A stretch of DNA of 64,000 nucleotides from Sphingomonas sp. Lineage in GTDB: Bacteria > Pseudomonadota > Alphaproteobacteria > Sphingomonadales > Sphingomonadaceae. Below the pieces are notes generated by a model that worked only from the letters and a program-made list of their open reading frames with translations, did not search any database and had not been told where the DNA came from. How positions within the stretch are numbered: position 1 is the stretch's first letter; the number at the start of each line of letters is the position of its first letter. The DNA is taken from contig PAOI01000039.1 in assembly GCA_002707985.1 (NCBI GenBank), positions 33,451-97,450 of the forward strand. Reading direction: 5' to 3'. Below, piece by piece: positions 61,555-64,000 of the stretch. The translations under genes were made by a program, and so were the position numbers.

Positions 61555-63077
61555 GCCACCATCCCGGGCAGCGGCAGCGCGGCGGCATCGACAATCGCGC
61601 CCGAACGGATCAGCGCCGCCGCCGCCTCCATATCCGGCTGCATGTGGCGATCCTCGGCAAGCATCGGCACGTCGCCACGCAAGCGTGCACGCACGGCCTC
61701 CAGCGCATCGGACGAAAGCAACGGCGCGTGAAAATCACATCCCTGCGCCGCGGCAAGCAACTCGATCCCCAGCACCATCGTCACATTCGCGGCCATGTCG
61801 CGCAGCCGTCGCGCGCCATGTGCCGCCATCGACACATGGTCTTCCTGATTGGCCGATGTCGGGATCGAATCGACGCTGGCGGGAAAGGCGCGCTGCTTGT
61901 TCTCGGAAACCAGCGCGGCGGCGGTGACTTGCGGGATCATGAAGCCTGAATTGAGCCCCGGCCGGGGCGTCAGAAACGCCGGCAGCCCCGAAAGCGCCGA
62001 ATCGAGCAGCATCGCCACCCGCCGCTCGGCAATCGATCCGATTTCGCACAGCGCCATCGCGATCATGTCGGCGGCGAAGGCGACGGGCTCTGCATGGAAA
62101 TTGCCGCCCGACAATATTTCGTCGGTATCGGCAAAGATCAACGGATTGTCGGATACGCCATTGGCTTCGGTGGCCAGCATCGCGGCGGCGGAACGCAGCA
62201 CGTCGAGCGCGGCGCCCATCACCTGTGGCTGGCAGCGCAGGCAATAGGGGTCCTGCACGCGCGGATCGTCTTCGCGGTGCGACGCGCGAATCGCCGATCC
62301 GGCCATCAGATCGCGTAGCGCATCGCCGACGGCGATCTGCCCTTCATGGCGGCGCAGCGCATGGATGCGTGCATCGAACGGCGCATCGGTGCCCTTCGCC
62401 GCTTCGGTGGACAGCGCCCCGGTGACGAGCGCGCTGCGAAAGGCGATATCCGCATCGAACAGCCCGGCGAGCGCATAAGCTGTCGAAAACTGCGTGCCGT
62501 TGAGCAGTGCCAGCCCTTCCTTCGGCCCCAGTTCAAGCGGCGCCAGCCCCGCCGCCGCCAGCGCCGCATCGGCCGGAAGCCGCGCCCCGCCAGTGTCGAT
62601 TTCCCCCACGCCCAGCATCGCCGCCGCCATATGCGCGAGCGGGGCAAGATCGCCCGAAGCCCCGACCGATCCCTGCGCCGGAACGACCGGCGTCAGCCCG
62701 CGCGCCAGCATCGCTTCGATCAGTGCGACCGTTTCGGGCCGGACGCCCGATGCGCCCTGGCCCAGGCTCGCCAGCTTCAGCGCCATCATCAGCCGCACCA
62801 CCGGCACCGGCGCCGGATCGCCGGTCCCTGCGGCATGGCTCAGCACCAGATTGCGCTGCAACGTCGCCAGATCCGCATCAGCGATCCGCACCGTCGCCAG
62901 CCGCCCGAACCCGGTGTTGATGCCATAGGCCGGTTCGCCGCGCGCAACGATCCGCGCAACTGCCGCCGCGCTGTCGGCAATGCGCGGTGCACTGGCAGCG
63001 TCGAGCCGCACCGGCGCGCCTTCATACACCGCCCGCCATTGCGCCAGCGAAACCGCCCCCGCCACCAGCTCGATCAT
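61551..63077 (-). CDS. hutH: Histidine ammonia-lyase
   Basis: [24 protein letters not shown] (MIO-forming ASG), [13 protein letters not shown]. Confidence 0.97.
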   Translation of the reverse strand: MIELVAGAVSLAQWRAVYEGAPVRLDAASAPRIADSAAAVARIVARGEPAYGINTGFGRLATVRIADADLATLQRNLVLSHAAGTGDPAPVPVVRLMMALKLASLGQGASGVRPETVALIEAMLARGLTPVVPAQGSVGASGDLAPLAHMAAAMLGVGEIDTGGARLPADAALAAAGLAPLELGPKEGLALLNGTQFSTAYALAGLFDADIAFRSALVTGALSTEAAKGTDAPFDARIHALRRHEGQIAVGDALRDLMAGSAIRASHREDDPRVQDPYCLRCQPQVMGAALDVLRSAAAMLATEANGVSDNPLIFADTDEILSGGNFHAEPVAFAADMIAMALCEIGSIAERRVAMLLDSALSGLPAFLTPRPGLNSGFMIPQVTAAALVSENKQRAFPASVDSIPTSANQEDHVSMAAHGARRLRDMAANVTMVLGIELLAAAQGCDFHAPLLSSDALEAVRARLRGDVPMLAEDRHMQPDMEAAAALIRSGAIVDAAALPLPGMVA

Positions 63078-64000
63078 GCCGCCTGCCCCTTCCAGATGCG
63101 CGCATGGAGCGGATTGAACCCCATGCGATAGACCAGCTCCGCCGGGCGCTCGATGTCCCAGATCGCCAGGTCGCAGGATTTGCCCGGCGCGATCGTCCCG
63201 GTTTCCTCAGCCAGGCCCAATGCGGCGGCGGCGTTGCGCGTGACGCCGGCCAGACATTCGTCGACGGTCAGGCGGAACAGCGTCGCTGCCATGTTCATTG
63301 CCAGCAACAGCGAGGAAAGCGGCGACGTCCCCGGATTGCAATCGGTCGCCACTGCCATCGGCACGCCCGCTTCGCGCAGCGCATCGATGGGCGGAACGCG
63401 CGTATCGCGCAGAAAGTAAAAGGCGCCGGGAAGCAGCGTCGCCACAGAGCCCGCACGCGCCATAGCCGCCGCGCCATCGGCATCGAGAAATTCGAGATGA
63501 TCGGCGGACAGCGCGCCATATTTTGCGGCCAATGCGGCGCCATGCTGGTTCGAAAGCTGTTCGGCATGAAGCTTGACCGGCAGGCCGTGGCGCGCGGCGG
63601 CGGCGAATACGCGCTCGGTCTGTTCGCGCGTGAAGCCGATATCCTCGCAAAAGGCATCGGCCGCATCGGCCAGCCCCAGCTCGGCGACGCGCGGGATCAT
63701 GATGCCGCAGACATAGTCGACATAGCCGTCGGGATCGTCGGCATATTCGGGCGGCAGCGCATGCGCGCCCAGAAAGGTCGTCGCAACGCGCACCGGACGC
63801 ACCTTGCCCAATGCCCGCGCAGCGCGCAGCATCCGAAGCTCGCTGTCGAGGTCGAGGCCGTATCCCGATTTGACTTCGACGGTCGTCGCCCCCTCGGCGA
63901 TCAGCGCATCGAGCCGGGGCAGTGCGTCGGTGACAAGCTCGGCCTCGCTTGCCGCGCGCGTCGCGCGCATCGTCGAAACGATCCCGCCTCCGGCGCGGGC
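63074..64000 (-). CDS. hutI: Imidazolonepropionase (5' end beyond the window)
   Basis: [66 protein letters not shown]; frame stays open to base 64000. Confidence 0.95.
   Translation of the reverse strand, partial: ARAGGGIVSTMRATRAASEAELVTDALPRLDALIAEGATTVEVKSGYGLDLDSELRMLRAARALGKVRPVRVATTFLGAHALPPEYADDPDGYVDYVCGIMIPRVAELGLADAADAFCEDIGFTREQTERVFAAAARHGLPVKLHAEQLSNQHGAALAAKYGALSADHLEFLDADGAAAMARAGSVATLLPGAFYFLRDTRVPPIDALREAGVPMAVATDCNPGTSPLSSLLLAMNMAATLFRLTVDECLAGVTRNAAAALGLAEETGTIAPGKSCDLAIWDIERPAELVYRMGFNPLHARIWKGQAA

Noticed and set aside
1-64000. CRISPR arrays, rRNA, IS elements, prophage, toxin-antitoxin or defence islands
   Set aside because: No regularly spaced repeats, no transposase/integrase or phage proteins, and no recognisable defence proteins were found on reading the ORFs; a tRNA could be missed by eye but none was evident in the intergenic gaps
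59066-64000. hut genes as a novel arrangement
   Set aside because: hutI-hutH-hutG-hutU is a standard histidine utilisation operon; the regulator may lie beyond the window edge

Overview
This 64 kb high-GC window is a densely coded chromosomal segment whose gene content fits a sphingomonad-type alphaproteobacterium (inferred from protein family resemblance and the CTTCGACAGGCTCAG repeat; no search was run). I support about 60 protein-coding genes. They include PBP1A, GluQRS, EgtB/EgtD, TadA, L28, PhaB, ferrochelatase, Lgt/MidA/PgeF, MurA, ClpS, phasin and PHA synthase, Rel/SpoT, PhoD, an M49-like peptidase, a glycosyltransferase/flippase cluster, a TonB receptor, LepB/AcpS/PdxJ/PyrE, CoxB/CtaD and a hut operon that runs off the right edge. 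I found no CRISPR array, rRNA, convincing tRNA, IS element or prophage. The large antisense ORFs in the supplied track are high-GC shadow ORFs. I see no clear defence or mobile system. The items most worth checking are: (i) a ~0.9 kb region without a convincing gene just after a cytochrome oxidase operon that stops at ctaD; (ii) a compact UPF0104-like/DUF2141/GT4 operon divergent from another glycosyltransferase; (iii) CTGC-N3-GCAG dyads upstream of the phasin and a thioesterase gene; (iv) a dyad between HxlR and a CC_3452-like gene; (v) an apparent CTG start in the PduO-type adenosyltransferase; (vi) dispersed CTGAGCCTGTCGAAG repeats, one pair forming a nested hairpin. Family names come from reading the translations and remain to be confirmed by searches.
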